64,000 nucleotides of DNA from Planomicrobium sp. Y74 (GCF_003668635.1 NZ_RCWH01000002.1:1-64000), one strand, 5' to 3'. Positions 1-9,694 are shown, numbered from the stretch's first letter. Notes: generated by a model not told the origin, from the letters alone. Program-made: numbers and translations.

Positions 1-6
1 TATTAT

Positions 7-84
<78 letters not shown>

Positions 85-86
85 AT

Positions 87-162
87 GGTCCCGTGGTGTA
101 GCGGTTAACATGCCTGCCTGTCACGCAGGAGATCGCCGGTTCGATCCCGGTCGGGACCGCCA
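87..162 (+). tRNA. tRNA-Asp (GTC)
   Basis: 76-nt cloverleaf. Acceptor GGTCCCG pairs with CGGGACC, followed by discriminator G and encoded CCA. Anticodon GTC sits in the loop CTGTCAC. It lies only 3 nt after the initiator tRNA, so the two are surely co-transcribed. Confidence 0.97.
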
Positions 163-178
163 TTTTTTATTGAAATAT

Positions 179-254
179 GGGTCAGTAGCTCAGTCGGTAG
201 AGCATTAGATTGAAGCTCTAAGTGTCGGCGGTTCGATTCCGTCCTGACCCACCA
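179..254 (+). tRNA. tRNA-Phe (GAA)
   Basis: 76-nt cloverleaf. Acceptor GGGTCAG pairs with CTGACCC, discriminator A, CCA encoded. Anticodon GAA. Confidence 0.96.
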
Positions 255-261
255 TTTTTAT

Positions 262-335
262 GCGGGTGTAGTTTAGTGGTAAAACCTCAGCCTTCCAAGC
301 TGATGATGAGGGTTCGATTCCCTTCACCCGCTCCA
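262..335 (+). tRNA. tRNA-Gly (TCC)
   Basis: 74-nt cloverleaf. Acceptor GCGGGTG pairs with CACCCGC, discriminator T, CCA encoded. The anticodon loop CTTCCAA carries TCC. Confidence 0.96.
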
Positions 336-352
336 TTATTTTTAAAAATTTT

Positions 353-429
<77 letters not shown>

Positions 430-430
430 T

Positions 431-505
431 TCCGAAGTAGCTCAGTGGTAGAGCACCGCACTGTTAATGCGATGGTCGTAGGTTCGAGTCCTACCTTCGG
501 AGCCA
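431..505 (+). tRNA. tRNA-Asn (GTT)
   Basis: 75-nt cloverleaf. Acceptor TCCGAAG pairs with CTTCGGA, CCA encoded. Anticodon GTT. It begins two bases after the preceding tRNA-Ile ends. Confidence 0.96.
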
Positions 506-509
506 TACT

Positions 510-600
510 GGGGAAGTACTCAAGTGGCTGAAGAGGCGCCCCTGCTAAGGGTGTAGGTCGGGCAACCGGCGCGAGGGTTCAAATCCCTCCTTCTCCGCCA
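510..600 (+). tRNA. tRNA-Ser (GCT)
   Basis: 91-nt class II tRNA with a long variable arm at about 551-572. Acceptor GGGGAAG pairs with CTTCTCC (one G-T pair), CCA encoded. The anticodon loop CTGCTAA carries GCT. Confidence 0.95.
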
Positions 601-606
601 GTAATT

Positions 607-678
607 GGCCCCTTGGTCAAGCGGTTAAGACACCGCCCTTTCACGGCGGTAACACGGGTTCGAATCCCGTAGGGGTCA
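607..678 (+). tRNA. tRNA-Glu (TTC)
   Basis: 72-nt cloverleaf. Acceptor GGCCCCT pairs with AGGGGTC, discriminator A678, anticodon TTC in the loop CTTTCAC. Unlike the other seven tRNAs here it has no encoded CCA (TAT follows). It is the last tRNA before the terminator and would need CCA addition by the nucleotidyltransferase. Confidence 0.95.
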
Positions 679-692
679 TATGAAAAAGGAAG

Positions 693-723
693 ACGTCATG
701 CATTTTATGCATGACGTTTTTTG
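693..723 (+). terminator. Terminator of the tRNA cluster
   Basis: An 11-bp stem (ACGTCATGCAT with ATGCATGACGT) closes a 3-nt loop and is followed by a T run. It lies 14 nt after tRNA-Glu. From here to 804 is A/T-rich spacer with nothing else recognised. Confidence 0.9.
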
Positions 724-804
724 TTTGTCAAAATAAGTTGTCGAAAGGCTGTTGCTGCTAAAAGTTTCTTTATTTAACTTCATATAAAATTACTTTGTGT
801 AACA

Positions 805-836
805 ATAAAAAAAGCATCTCGTTGGAGAGATGCTTT
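805..836 (-). terminator. menA terminator
   Basis: On the minus strand AAAGCATCTC pairs with GAGATGCTTT around a six-base loop, then a T run follows. It lies just past the menA stop codon. Confidence 0.88.
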
Positions 837-846
837 AATGAAATAT

Positions 847-1758
847 TTAAATGAGATGCCCTATTAATAAACCGATAGCCAGAAGAAAAGCAAAGAGTGT
901 ATTCGTGATGCCTGTATCTTTCATTGCTGGCATAACTTTAAGTGGTTCTGTGTACCGTTTGAATATCTTAATGATTTTAACAGGTTTAATGATGCTTATA
1001 AATACTAATAATGCCCATGGTGTGATCATCCCCAAAAGCACTAAGCCTGCAATCCATGCATACGACAGAACAAAAAAGCTTAAAAGTATGTTGACTGCAG
1101 CTGGACGGCCGGCAAGGATGGCCAACGTTTTGCGACCGCTTGCAGCATCACCGACAATATCTCTGATGTTGTTGGACATCATTATTGCTGCTACTAAGAG
1201 AGTGCTTGGAATCGACAGAAGAATAGCATCTATTGAAACAGTTCCTGTTTGAATGTAAAACGCAATGATAACAATGAGAAAGCCCATGAATAAGCCGGAA
1301 AATAATTCTCCAAAAGGTGTGTAGGCAATCGGATAAGGCCCGCCGGTATAGAGAAAACCGACCATCATGGCTATTCCGCCAACGACCAGCAGCCACCAGC
1401 TTGTTTGCATGCATATATAGATGCCAAGAATTCCTGCTATGCCATATAGTAAAAATGCAAGTCCCAGAACGGTTTTCGGTTTAACGCCATTTCTTACAAT
1501 TGCTCCGCCGATTCCTACTGATTTTTCATTATCAAGGCCACGGGCAAAATCATAATACTCGTTAAACATATTGGTTGCAGCTTGAATCAGCAAACTGGCG
1601 ATCAGCATTGCTGTAAATAAACCCCAATCTATCTGTGTATTTCTTATGGCGATCATCGTTCCCAGAAAAACTGGAGCGAAAGATGCAGTCAAGGTATGCG
1701 GGCGGGTTAACTGCCACCAGACACGCCAGCCGCTGTCCGCTTGTAATGTAGTTGTCAT
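847..1758 (-). CDS. menA: 1,4-dihydroxy-2-naphthoate polyprenyltransferase MenA
   Basis: A UbiA-superfamily integral membrane prenyltransferase of 303 residues. It joins dihydroxynaphthoate to a polyprenyl diphosphate to give demethylmenaquinone, the membrane step of menaquinone synthesis. Both aspartate-rich diphosphate/Mg motifs are visible: N66xxxD70 with D76, and D200xxxD204 in the stretch IRDIVGDAASG. Several hydrophobic helices fill the rest. The ATG is preceded by GGAGAG at good spacing. It is divergent from the menF-menC operon; 172 bp separate menA and menF starts, so both promoters lie there. A TATAAT on the minus strand at 1786-1791 could be its -10, but no convincing -35 was found. 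Confidence 0.95.
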   Translation of the reverse strand: MTTTLQADSGWRVWWQLTRPHTLTASFAPVFLGTMIAIRNTQIDWGLFTAMLIASLLIQAATNMFNEYYDFARGLDNEKSVGIGGAIVRNGVKPKTVLGLAFLLYGIAGILGIYICMQTSWWLLVVGGIAMMVGFLYTGGPYPIAYTPFGELFSGLFMGFLIVIIAFYIQTGTVSIDAILLSIPSTLLVAAIMMSNNIRDIVGDAASGRKTLAILAGRPAAVNILLSFFVLSYAWIAGLVLLGMITPWALLVFISIIKPVKIIKIFKRYTEPLKVMPAMKDTGITNTLFAFLLAIGLLIGHLI

Positions 1759-1930
1759 GTTGTATCTCTCCTCTATTTATTCCATATTATATTGTACTGC
1801 AAATTTGTGCGGATTACAGCAAATGTTGTGCTGATTTTAGCAGAAAAGAGTATGATAGAGGATAGAGGTTAAAAAGATTGAGAGCTTTTCCCGAAGTTTA
1901 GGAAGCTACCATATAAACGGAGGTAATTTG

Positions 1931-3322
1931 ATGAATCGACCACAGTATTCATCGGCCGAAAAACAAGATAATTCAAGGTATGTCGCATACCGTTTTTATA
2001 CAGAAACCATTGAAGTAAACAGAATGTCTGCCTTGGCTTTTTTTGAAGCAGGTGAAAGTTTTTATAAAGGAAAACGTTTCTTCTGGCAGAACCCGGAGAA
2101 GACTTTTACGCTTGTCGGACTGGGGCATGCACATGTATTGACCGGTGCCAATCACCAGGGGCGGTTTGAAGATGTAAAGAGCAATTGGCAAAGTCTGTGC
2201 AAACAGATTGTTAATGAAGAGCATTTTGTAGAGCCGATTCTGTTTGGCGGTTTCTCGTTTGATCCGTTGAACAAGTCGAAAAGTATTTGGCGTGAATTTC
2301 CGGAAGCTTATTTTGCAGTACCGACGTTCCAGTTGGTAATAAAAAATGATCGAGCATATATCAGTATTCACCTGATCACTAAAAAAGAGGATACGTTCCC
2401 AGAATTTGAGGCGTTGCGCAAAGAGCGGGATAAGCTGATCCATGCTGCACAAGTATCTGAACCGGTTACTTATAAAAAACCTGAAATTACGGGAAGAGAA
2501 GAGCTCAAAAAAGCTTCGTACCTTTCTTCCATTGACAAAGTGACTGGTGTAATCAAAGCGAAACAAGCAGATAAAGTGGTGATTGCAAGAGTTCTAAGAT
2601 TGGACTTTGACAAATCTTTATCAGCTTCTTCTGCACTCTATCAGGTTTCAAAGGAACAGCCTGAAAGCTTCCTGTTTGGACTGGAAGCCGAAGAACAATT
2701 CTTTTTTGGCGCAACACCGGAACGGCTTGTAAAAGTCGAAGATCGCCAAGCTCTTTCCACTTGTCTGGCAGGCTCTACTCCAAGAGGGAAAACCGTCGAA
2801 AAAGATAATGAACTTGGAAATGAATTATTGAATGACAGAAAGAATCGCTCGGAACACCAATATGTAGTGGACATGATCAGTAAAGTGTTTGCCGCTCATT
2901 GCAGCACACAGTTTGTGCCGAAAAAGCCGAAATTGATGAAGGTAAGGGATATTCAGCATCTTTACACCCCGGTCGAAGGAGAATTGAAGCAGGGTTCGAA
3001 TCTGATTGACCTTGTAAGAGATCTTCATCCGACGCCTGCACTTGGTGGAGAACCGCGGCAATCAGCACTTAGTCTGATTAGACAATATGAAACGATAAAT
3101 AGGGGCTTCTATGCTGCACCAATCGGCTGGATAGATGCAAAAGGCGATGGGGAGTTTGCAGTGGCAATCCGTTCAGCTTTATTGGATGGAAAAGAAGCTT
3201 ATTTATATGCAGGGGGCGGAATTGTCGAAGATTCCACTCCAGAGTCGGAGTATGCTGAGACTTGGGTGAAATTCCGTCCGATGCTTCGTGCCTTGGGAGG
3301 TCAATTGAGTGACGAATCGTAA
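1931..3322 (+). CDS. menF: Isochorismate synthase MenF
   Basis: Converts chorismate to isochorismate, the committed step from the shikimate pathway into menaquinone. At 463 residues it matches the Bacillus MenF/EntC-type family. The C-terminal chorismate-binding domain carries the family signature GGGIVEDSTPESEYAE near the end. An in-frame TTG three bases upstream of this ATG is possible, but GGAGG at 1919-1923 is spaced better (7 nt) for the ATG at 1931. It is the first gene of the men operon and overlaps menD by 14 bp. A TATGAT at 1851-1856 is a possible -10, with only a poorly spaced -35 candidate. Confidence 0.95.
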   Translation: MNRPQYSSAEKQDNSRYVAYRFYTETIEVNRMSALAFFEAGESFYKGKRFFWQNPEKTFTLVGLGHAHVLTGANHQGRFEDVKSNWQSLCKQIVNEEHFVEPILFGGFSFDPLNKSKSIWREFPEAYFAVPTFQLVIKNDRAYISIHLITKKEDTFPEFEALRKERDKLIHAAQVSEPVTYKKPEITGREELKKASYLSSIDKVTGVIKAKQADKVVIARVLRLDFDKSLSASSALYQVSKEQPESFLFGLEAEEQFFFGATPERLVKVEDRQALSTCLAGSTPRGKTVEKDNELGNELLNDRKNRSEHQYVVDMISKVFAAHCSTQFVPKKPKLMKVRDIQHLYTPVEGELKQGSNLIDLVRDLHPTPALGGEPRQSALSLIRQYETINRGFYAAPIGWIDAKGDGEFAVAIRSALLDGKEAYLYAGGGIVEDSTPESEYAETWVKFRPMLRALGGQLSDES

Positions 3323-5006
3323 ATATCTAACCGAATATGTCTCTGCGTTCACACATAGTTTGGTGAACCAGGGAGTAAAAAACGTAGTGATCAGTCCAGG
3401 TTCGCGGTCGACGCCACTGGCTTATGCCTGTATGAAAGAAGAAGGACTGGCAGTTTACCGACAGATTGATGAGCGGTCGGCGGCTTATTTTGCCCTGGGA
3501 ATGGCGAAGGCATCTGGAGAACCGGTAATGCTACTTTGCACATCGGGGACTGCAGCGGCGAATTATTTTCCTGCAATTGTCGAAGCCTTCTATGCCAGAA
3601 TTCCATTGATCGTAGTGACAGCTGATCGTCCGCATGAGCTTCGGGAAGTCGGAGCTCCGCAGGCAATCAATCAAATCGATCTTTTTGGCTCCCATGTTAA
3701 ATGGTCTGTAGATTTGCCGATGCCGGAACCTGAAAACCGGTTGGATTTTTTGGTGCGCCATCTGCATCGTTCAGTTAAGAATGCTGTATCCGAGCCGAGA
3801 GGTCCGGTTCATCTGAATGTGCCTTTCCGTGAACCGTTGGTACTGGATTTTGAACAGCAATATGACAGTGCAGGTGAAATAACTCATTTAAAGGGTGAGT
3901 CACGGTTATCTTCATCGGTTGAGCAATTCTTAATGGAAACTGTTAAGGCTGAAAAAGGGGTTCTGATTATCGGTGAAACGACCGAGAAGATGCCTGTTGA
4001 ATTCTGGTCGTTTATCCGTAAATTGAATTGGCCGGTTCTTGCCGATCCTTTATCCAATGTACGCAGTAATCTGGATGAAAACTGTAAAGATTTGATTATC
4101 GACAGTTATGACGCCATTTTGAAAAGCGAAGTTTTTAAAGGGGTAATGGAGCCAGATGTTGTCATTCGTATTGGCCCGCAGCCTGTCTCGAAACCTTTAA
4201 CGCTTTATTTGGCTGCTGTAAAACCGAAAACGTATGCTGTTTTTGATGAATCACCGATGATGAGGGATGCACAATCAGTGGTTACACATCATATCCAAAC
4301 TTCAACAGATGGCTTATGGCAATTGCCGATTGGGACGAAGGCATTCAATTCCTATACGGAAAAATGGGCAGCGGCTTCTGAGTTATTCTGGGAACTTACA
4401 GAAGTTCATTGTAATGAAAAATTGGATGAAGGTGTGCTGGCTAAGGTGCTGTTTGATGAACTTGATAATTGTGACCTTATTGTCAGCAGCAGCATGCCGA
4501 TCCGTGACACAGATACTTATTTCAAATCGACTTCCCGTGACATCATGATTTATGCCAACCGTGGCGCCAATGGCATTGATGGAGTTGTGTCGACGGCATT
4601 CGGTGTGCAGGCAGCGAAGGGGCGTCCGGCATATCTGTTTATCGGAGATTTATCGTTCCTGCATGATATGAACGGGTTGATTGCTTCGAAAATGCAGGAA
4701 ACGGATTTGACGATTGTCGTGATGAACAACGACGGCGGCGGAATTTTCTCATATCTGCCGCAGTCACAGGAAGAACGTTATTTCGAAGAGCTATTCGGTA
4801 CTCCTACCGGGCTGAAATTCGAGGATGCCGCGAGAATGTATGATGCCGATTACGCAGCTGTCGAATCGAAAGAGCAATTTGTTGAGGCGCTTCGTACAAA
4901 AAAACAAAAGGCAGTGAAGATTATCGAAGTGTTTACGGACCGGGAAACAAATGTACGGGTCCACAGAGAGTTGTGGAATCGGCTGATTGAGGAGCTGGGC
5001 GGGTAA
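3309..5006 (+). CDS. menD: SEPHCHC synthase MenD (ThDP-dependent)
   Basis: Adds the succinic semialdehyde unit from 2-oxoglutarate to isochorismate, giving SEPHCHC. 565 residues in the usual three-domain ThDP fold. The N-terminal part shows GSRSTPLAYA and the conserved IDERSAAYFALG. The ThDP/Mg motif runs from GDLSFLHD to NNDGGG near residues 455-480. The start is GTG, supported by GGGAGG about 7 nt upstream inside the end of menF. It overlaps menF by 14 bp and menH by one base, so translational coupling on both sides is likely. Confidence 0.95.
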   Translation: MTNRKYLTEYVSAFTHSLVNQGVKNVVISPGSRSTPLAYACMKEEGLAVYRQIDERSAAYFALGMAKASGEPVMLLCTSGTAAANYFPAIVEAFYARIPLIVVTADRPHELREVGAPQAINQIDLFGSHVKWSVDLPMPEPENRLDFLVRHLHRSVKNAVSEPRGPVHLNVPFREPLVLDFEQQYDSAGEITHLKGESRLSSSVEQFLMETVKAEKGVLIIGETTEKMPVEFWSFIRKLNWPVLADPLSNVRSNLDENCKDLIIDSYDAILKSEVFKGVMEPDVVIRIGPQPVSKPLTLYLAAVKPKTYAVFDESPMMRDAQSVVTHHIQTSTDGLWQLPIGTKAFNSYTEKWAAASELFWELTEVHCNEKLDEGVLAKVLFDELDNCDLIVSSSMPIRDTDTYFKSTSRDIMIYANRGANGIDGVVSTAFGVQAAKGRPAYLFIGDLSFLHDMNGLIASKMQETDLTIVVMNNDGGGIFSYLPQSQEERYFEELFGTPTGLKFEDAARMYDADYAAVESKEQFVEALRTKKQKAVKIIEVFTDRETNVRVHRELWNRLIEELGG

Positions 5007-5818
5007 TGAAAATGGAGATTGAAGGCGTCAATTATCACATTGAACTAATGAATGAAGATAAAGAACAGGCGCTGGTATTTCTTCATGGTTTCACCGGCAG
5101 CACCAAAACCTGGCACAAGATAGTCCCTTGGTTTGAAGAACATAAAATTGTGCTCATTGACCTGCTTGGCCATGGTGGCACCGACAGTCCGAAAGATCCG
5201 GAGCGGTATTCGATGGAACAGCAGCTGCGTGACCTGGAAAAGATATTTGACCATTTGGGGCTGACGAACTTTGCCTTGGCAGGGTATTCTATGGGCGGAC
5301 GAACAGCTCTTGCATATGCCTGCAATTTTCCCGGGCGGCTTTCCGCTTTATTGCTGGAAAGTTCTTCGCCTGGTTTAAAGACTGAAGAGCAGCGCAGCGA
5401 GCGAAGAAAAAATGATGGAAAATTGGCCGAACGGATTGTTTCTGGCGGCATCATATCATTTGTCGACAGCTGGGAGAAGACTCCGCTTTTCAGAACACAG
5501 GACACGTTGCCTGAGGATGTTAAAGCAGAAGTCAGGGAAGAACGGCTGGCGCAAAATCCGATAAGTTTGGCAAACAGCCTGATCGGCATGGGTACAGGTG
5601 CACAAGAGTCATACTGGGAAACAATCAGCCAGCTGGAAATTCCCGTTTTATTGGTTACGGGAAAGCTGGATGAGAAGTTTACGGCGATTGCAGAAGAGAT
5701 GGTTTCAGTGATTCCGAATTCCGAACATAGGGAGATTGTGGCTGGACATGCTTTACATGTGGAAAAACCTGCTGAATTTGCTACAATAGTAGGGGAGTAT
5801 TTAAAAAAGAATTTTTAG
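5006..5818 (+). CDS. menH: SHCHC synthase MenH (alpha/beta hydrolase)
   Basis: Eliminates pyruvate from the MenD product to give SHCHC. 270 residues with an alpha/beta-hydrolase fold: LHGFTGS oxyanion region near 26-32, nucleophile elbow GYSMGG with Ser95, and the catalytic His in GHALHVEKP near the C-terminus. The start ATG shares its A with the TAA stop of menD. menB begins 10 bp after its stop. It corresponds to YtxM of B. subtilis by place and sequence type. Confidence 0.93.
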   Translation: MKMEIEGVNYHIELMNEDKEQALVFLHGFTGSTKTWHKIVPWFEEHKIVLIDLLGHGGTDSPKDPERYSMEQQLRDLEKIFDHLGLTNFALAGYSMGGRTALAYACNFPGRLSALLLESSSPGLKTEEQRSERRKNDGKLAERIVSGGIISFVDSWEKTPLFRTQDTLPEDVKAEVREERLAQNPISLANSLIGMGTGAQESYWETISQLEIPVLLVTGKLDEKFTAIAEEMVSVIPNSEHREIVAGHALHVEKPAEFATIVGEYLKKNF

Positions 5819-5828
5819 GAGGAAAATC

Positions 5829-6647
5829 ATGACACGTGAATGGGTAACAGAACGTACATATGAAGATATTAAATATGAAACTTACAACGGGATTGCGAAG
5901 ATTACGATTAACCGTCCGGAAGTGCGCAATGCTTTCCGTCCAAAAACGGTACATGAATTGATCGATGCATTTTCACGCGCACGCGATAATTCAGACGTAG
6001 GCGTTATCGTACTGACTGGCGAAGGGGAAAAAGCCTTCTGTTCAGGCGGCGACCAAAGTGTTCGCGGACATGGCGGTTACGTAGGAGAAGATGAGATTCC
6101 GCGTTTGAACGTCCTTGACCTTCAGCGTTTGATCCGTGTAATTCCTAAACCGGTTGTAGCAATGGTGGCTGGGTATGCCATCGGAGGCGGTCATGTGTTG
6201 CACGTTGTATGTGATTTGACGATTGCTGCTGATAACGCACGCTTCGGCCAGACTGGTCCTCGCGTCGGTTCGTTTGATGCTGGCTATGGTTCAGGTTACC
6301 TTGCGCGCATCATCGGACATAAAAAAGCGCGTGAAATCTGGTACTTGTGCCGTCAGTACGACGCTCAGGAAGCGCTTGATATGGGACTTGTAAACACAGT
6401 AGTCCCTTATGAGCAGCTTGAAGATGAAACAGTGAAATGGTGCGAAGAAATGCTTGAAATGAGCCCGACTGCACTTCGTTTCGTAAAAGCGGCAATGAAT
6501 GCTGATACAGATGGCCTTGCTGGTCTTCAGCAAATGGCTGGTGACGCTACTTTGCTTTACTATACAACAGACGAAGCGAAAGAAGGCCGCGATGCTTTCA
6601 AAGAAAAACGCAAGCCTGATTTCGGTCAATTCCCTCGTTTCCCTTGA
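5829..6647 (+). CDS. menB: 1,4-dihydroxy-2-naphthoyl-CoA synthase MenB
   Basis: A crotonase-superfamily enzyme closing the second ring of naphthoate from o-succinylbenzoyl-CoA. 272 residues, the normal length. Family-specific stretches include [16 protein letters not shown] (oxyanion-hole region), [15 protein letters not shown], and [17 protein letters not shown] strong AGGAGG lies upstream of the ATG. A hairpin terminator follows at once, so MenB is the last gene of the first operon segment although menE and menC lie farther on. Pathway order would be MenC, MenE, then MenB. Confidence 0.97.
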   Translation: MTREWVTERTYEDIKYETYNGIAKITINRPEVRNAFRPKTVHELIDAFSRARDNSDVGVIVLTGEGEKAFCSGGDQSVRGHGGYVGEDEIPRLNVLDLQRLIRVIPKPVVAMVAGYAIGGGHVLHVVCDLTIAADNARFGQTGPRVGSFDAGYGSGYLARIIGHKKAREIWYLCRQYDAQEALDMGLVNTVVPYEQLEDETVKWCEEMLEMSPTALRFVKAAMNADTDGLAGLQQMAGDATLLYYTTDEAKEGRDAFKEKRKPDFGQFPRFP

Positions 6648-6660
6648 TCATCAATAATTG

Positions 6661-6690
6661 AAAGCTGTCCTCCCGGGGGCAGCTTTTTTT
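6661..6690 (+). terminator. Terminator inside the men block, after menB
   Basis: AAAGCTGTC pairs with GGCAGCTTT, followed by a run of T. It separates menF-D-H-B from the GNAT gene, menE and menC, so the latter need read-through or their own promoter. Confidence 0.88.
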
Positions 6691-6713
6691 AGAATGAAGG
6701 GAGAGTGGCAGGA

Positions 6714-7154
6714 GTGTCGATTCGATATAAGAGCTTTGCCATGCTGGAGCCGGGAGACTTACTGAATGGGCTGGTTTCATTGCATACGAAAATTTTTGGC
6801 AGTTCAGATGATTTAGCTGGAAGAATGGATGAAAAACCGAAATTACATATAGATCTTGCATTGGATGGCGATAGGGTAATTGGCTATAAAGTCGGCTATG
6901 CCTTAAACCGGGAGCAATTCTACAGCTGGCTTGGCGGTGTCGATGAAAGTTATCGCCATCAGGGGATAGCGCGCGGATTGATGGAGCGGCAGCATGAGTA
7001 CGCCCGCCAGGAATCGTATAACGCCATCAGAACCCATACAAAGAACAAGTGGCGAAATATGCTGCTGTTGAATATTCAAAGCGGTTTTGACATCATCGGT
7101 ACTTATACGGACGATACCGGCGAACCGAAGATTATATTAGAAAAGAAGATGTAA
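6714..7154 (+). CDS. GNAT-family N-acetyltransferase inserted in the men block
   Basis: A GNAT acetyltransferase of about 146 residues; substrate unknown. The acetyl-CoA-binding signature is visible in SYRHQGIARGLMERQHEYA, and the C-terminus keeps the usual beta-strand pair (GFDIIGTYTDD). The start is GTG at 6714, placed 10 nt after AAGGGAG. A GTG at 6705 is in frame but only one base from that site. It lies between the menB terminator and menE. Nothing in the sequence ties it to menaquinone chemistry; an unrelated passenger is equally likely. Confidence 0.85.
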   Translation: MSIRYKSFAMLEPGDLLNGLVSLHTKIFGSSDDLAGRMDEKPKLHIDLALDGDRVIGYKVGYALNREQFYSWLGGVDESYRHQGIARGLMERQHEYARQESYNAIRTHTKNKWRNMLLLNIQSGFDIIGTYTDDTGEPKIILEKKM

Positions 7155-7190
7155 GTATAACTTGTGCTTCACAGAAAGGGATTTTGAAAA

Positions 7191-8624
7191 ATGAGCTATC
7201 CGAATTGGCTTAGCCAACGGGCACATTTAAGCGGCAGCCGAATGGCGCTGGCATATGGCGGGCAGCAATGGACATTCACGGAAATCAATGGCATTGCGAC
7301 CGATTATGCAGGGAGGCTGGCATCTCTTGGCATCACATCCGAAACGAGAGTTGCCCTCCTTGCCAAATCGCATCCGGAGTCTGTGTTTGTTATGTATGCT
7401 TGCCTGCATATAGGCTGTGAGATGGTCATGCTGAATGAGCGGCTTTCGGCAACGGAACTGGAATATCAATTGCAAGATTCAAAAGCTGATTATTTATTGG
7501 TGGATGAAGAACTGCAAAGTAAACTCGATTCCAGCAATAAAATCAGTTTTTCTGAAATTCAAAATGCTTCGCCTTCCAATTTCAAACCGGAAGAAGAGTG
7601 GCCAGAAGATCGGACGATTTCAATCATGTATACATCCGGCACAACCGGTTATCCAAAAGGCGTCCGGCAAACAGCAGGGAACCATTTCTCCAGTGCAGTT
7701 TCATCCGCGTTGAATATCGGCATTGCACCTGGAGATGTCTGGCTCTGCGTCATGCCGTTATTCCATATCAGCGGTTTTTCGATTCTGATGCGTTCACTCG
7801 TCTATGGGATGGGTGTGCAGCTTCATCCTAAATTCGATCCAAAAATCTGTGCGTACGAATTAAGTGCTGGAACAGTCACCCATATGTCTGTGGTGGCAGT
7901 GGCGCTGGAACGGGTTTTGAGTGAGCTGGAAACAGCAGCTCTCCATGTTTCGGCAAATTTCAAAGCGATGCTCGCCGGCGGTGGTCCGGTTCCGATTTCA
8001 TATATGGAACGGGCTGAGAAGTACGGCATTTCCGTGCTGCAAACATATGGCATGACGGAAACTTCCTCTCAAACGACCACATTGCAGCCGGCAGATGCTA
8101 AACGGAAGATCGGTTCGTCCGGCAAGCCTTTATTCTTATACCAAATAAAGATTGGTGAAAATGCAGTCCCTGGTGAAAAAGCGGAAATACTGATTAAGGG
8201 TCCACAGGTGACACCAGGATATATCGGGAAATTTGCGGAGCGGGAAGTGCAGGAAGAAGGCTGGTTCCATACTGGAGACATCGGTTATCTGGATGAAGAA
8301 GGTTTCTTGTTTGTCGTTGACCGGCGTTCGGATCTGATTGTATCCGGCGGTGAGAACATTTATCCGGCTGAGATTGAAAAGGCCTTGCTTGGACATCCGG
8401 CTGTTCGAGAAGCAGGAGTCTGCGGCATGCCCGATGAGCAATGGGGAGAAGTGCCGGCGGCTTTTGTTGTTCTTAATGGAGAAGCGGCGATAGAAGATTT
8501 AAAGGCTTTTTTGAAATCACATATTGCCGGTTATAAAATTCCGAAAGTGATTCGTACAGTCGATTCATTGCCGCGTAATGCTTCGAACAAAGTACTTAGA
8601 AGAGAGTTGAAATCATGGGTGTGA
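7191..8624 (+). CDS. menE: o-succinylbenzoate--CoA ligase MenE
   Basis: An ANL-superfamily adenylating enzyme that activates o-succinylbenzoate to its CoA thioester. 477 residues. The phosphate-binding loop is YTSGTTGYPKG (about 147-157). Further ANL motifs are QTYGMTETSS, the GWFHTGDIGYLDE aspartate motif, the hinge near VVDRRSD, GGENIYPAEIE, and a C-terminal lysine in NASNKVLRREL. The last 10 bases overlap menC, so the two are coupled. Confidence 0.95.
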   Translation: MSYPNWLSQRAHLSGSRMALAYGGQQWTFTEINGIATDYAGRLASLGITSETRVALLAKSHPESVFVMYACLHIGCEMVMLNERLSATELEYQLQDSKADYLLVDEELQSKLDSSNKISFSEIQNASPSNFKPEEEWPEDRTISIMYTSGTTGYPKGVRQTAGNHFSSAVSSALNIGIAPGDVWLCVMPLFHISGFSILMRSLVYGMGVQLHPKFDPKICAYELSAGTVTHMSVVAVALERVLSELETAALHVSANFKAMLAGGGPVPISYMERAEKYGISVLQTYGMTETSSQTTTLQPADAKRKIGSSGKPLFLYQIKIGENAVPGEKAEILIKGPQVTPGYIGKFAEREVQEEGWFHTGDIGYLDEEGFLFVVDRRSDLIVSGGENIYPAEIEKALLGHPAVREAGVCGMPDEQWGEVPAAFVVLNGEAAIEDLKAFLKSHIAGYKIPKVIRTVDSLPRNASNKVLRRELKSWV

Positions 8625-9694
8625 CGATCCGGGAGATCAGATTCCAGCGAATCCATAAAAAGCTGAAAAAACCGTTTGTCACTTCTTTGCAGGCTGTAAA
8701 CGACCGTGAAGCAATCATAGTAACAATTATATCTGACAGCGGTTTAGAAGGTTTCGGAGAATGTGTGGCATTCTCGACTCCCTGGTACACGGAAGAAACG
8801 GTGGAAAGCTGTGCTTTTGTGATGGAGCGGGTTTTGAAGCCATTATTGCAGGCTAGGATTCTGTCCTCACCTCACGAAGTGGCTACTGTCTTTGCACCAG
8901 TCAAAGGCAATCATATGGCGAAAGCGGCCATTGAAATGGCAGTATGGGACTTGTTTGCGAAATACGAAGGGGTCCCGTTATGGCAGTATATTGGCGGACT
9001 CCATAAGCATATTCCGGCAGGGGTAGTGGTTGCAGCCAGTGATGATAGTATTTTGCGTGACATCGAGCAGGCAGCATCAAAGGGCTATAGCCGAATTAAA
9101 ATTAAGATTACGGCGGAATCTGATAGGGCTTTATTGAAAGAAGCAATTAGCCGTTATCCTGATATAATTTTTTTTGCTGATGCAAATGGCGGATTCAGTG
9201 AAGATAATTTTGGTCAGCTCACTCTTTTTAATGATATAGGTTTTTCATTGATAGAACAGCCTTTCGGCGAACAGGAATGGGATCTTCACGCACAGGCAAA
9301 AAAACAGATGAAGACATCTATTTGTCTGGATGAAAGTATTAAAAGCATCCATGATGTAGAGCGGATGATTGAGATGCAGGCAGCCGATATTATTGTACTG
9401 AAAATGGGACGGCTGGGCGGCTGGCATGAAACGTTGAAAATCGTGGAGCTATGCCGCAGGAGTGGCATCGGGATGTGGGTAGGCGGCATGATTGAATTTG
9501 GCATTTCCAAAGCCCATAATCTGGCGTTGGCTTCCCTGCCGGATATCGTGCTGCCTGGCGATTTTTCAGATTCACGGCATTTTTGGGATGAAGATGTGAT
9601 TGCACCAGAGATAATGGTTATTGACGGGAAAATCGAATTGCAGCAGCAGGCCGGCATCGGCTATGATGTAGACTTAAAAAAAGCAGGGCTCTAA
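8615..9694 (+). CDS. menC: o-succinylbenzoate synthase MenC
   Basis: An enolase-superfamily dehydratase converting SHCHC to o-succinylbenzoate. 359 residues. The muconate-lactonizing subgroup residues are in place: K162xK164, metal ligands D189, E214 and D239, and K263 on the opposite face in VLKMGRLGG. Some Bacillales MenC-like enzymes also racemise N-acylamino acids, but the men context makes OSB synthase the main role. The gene closes the operon and a terminator overlaps its 3' end. Confidence 0.94.
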   Translation: MGVTIREIRFQRIHKKLKKPFVTSLQAVNDREAIIVTIISDSGLEGFGECVAFSTPWYTEETVESCAFVMERVLKPLLQARILSSPHEVATVFAPVKGNHMAKAAIEMAVWDLFAKYEGVPLWQYIGGLHKHIPAGVVVAASDDSILRDIEQAASKGYSRIKIKITAESDRALLKEAISRYPDIIFFADANGGFSEDNFGQLTLFNDIGFSLIEQPFGEQEWDLHAQAKKQMKTSICLDESIKSIHDVERMIEMQAADIIVLKMGRLGGWHETLKIVELCRRSGIGMWVGGMIEFGISKAHNLALASLPDIVLPGDFSDSRHFWDEDVIAPEIMVIDGKIELQQQAGIGYDVDLKKAGL

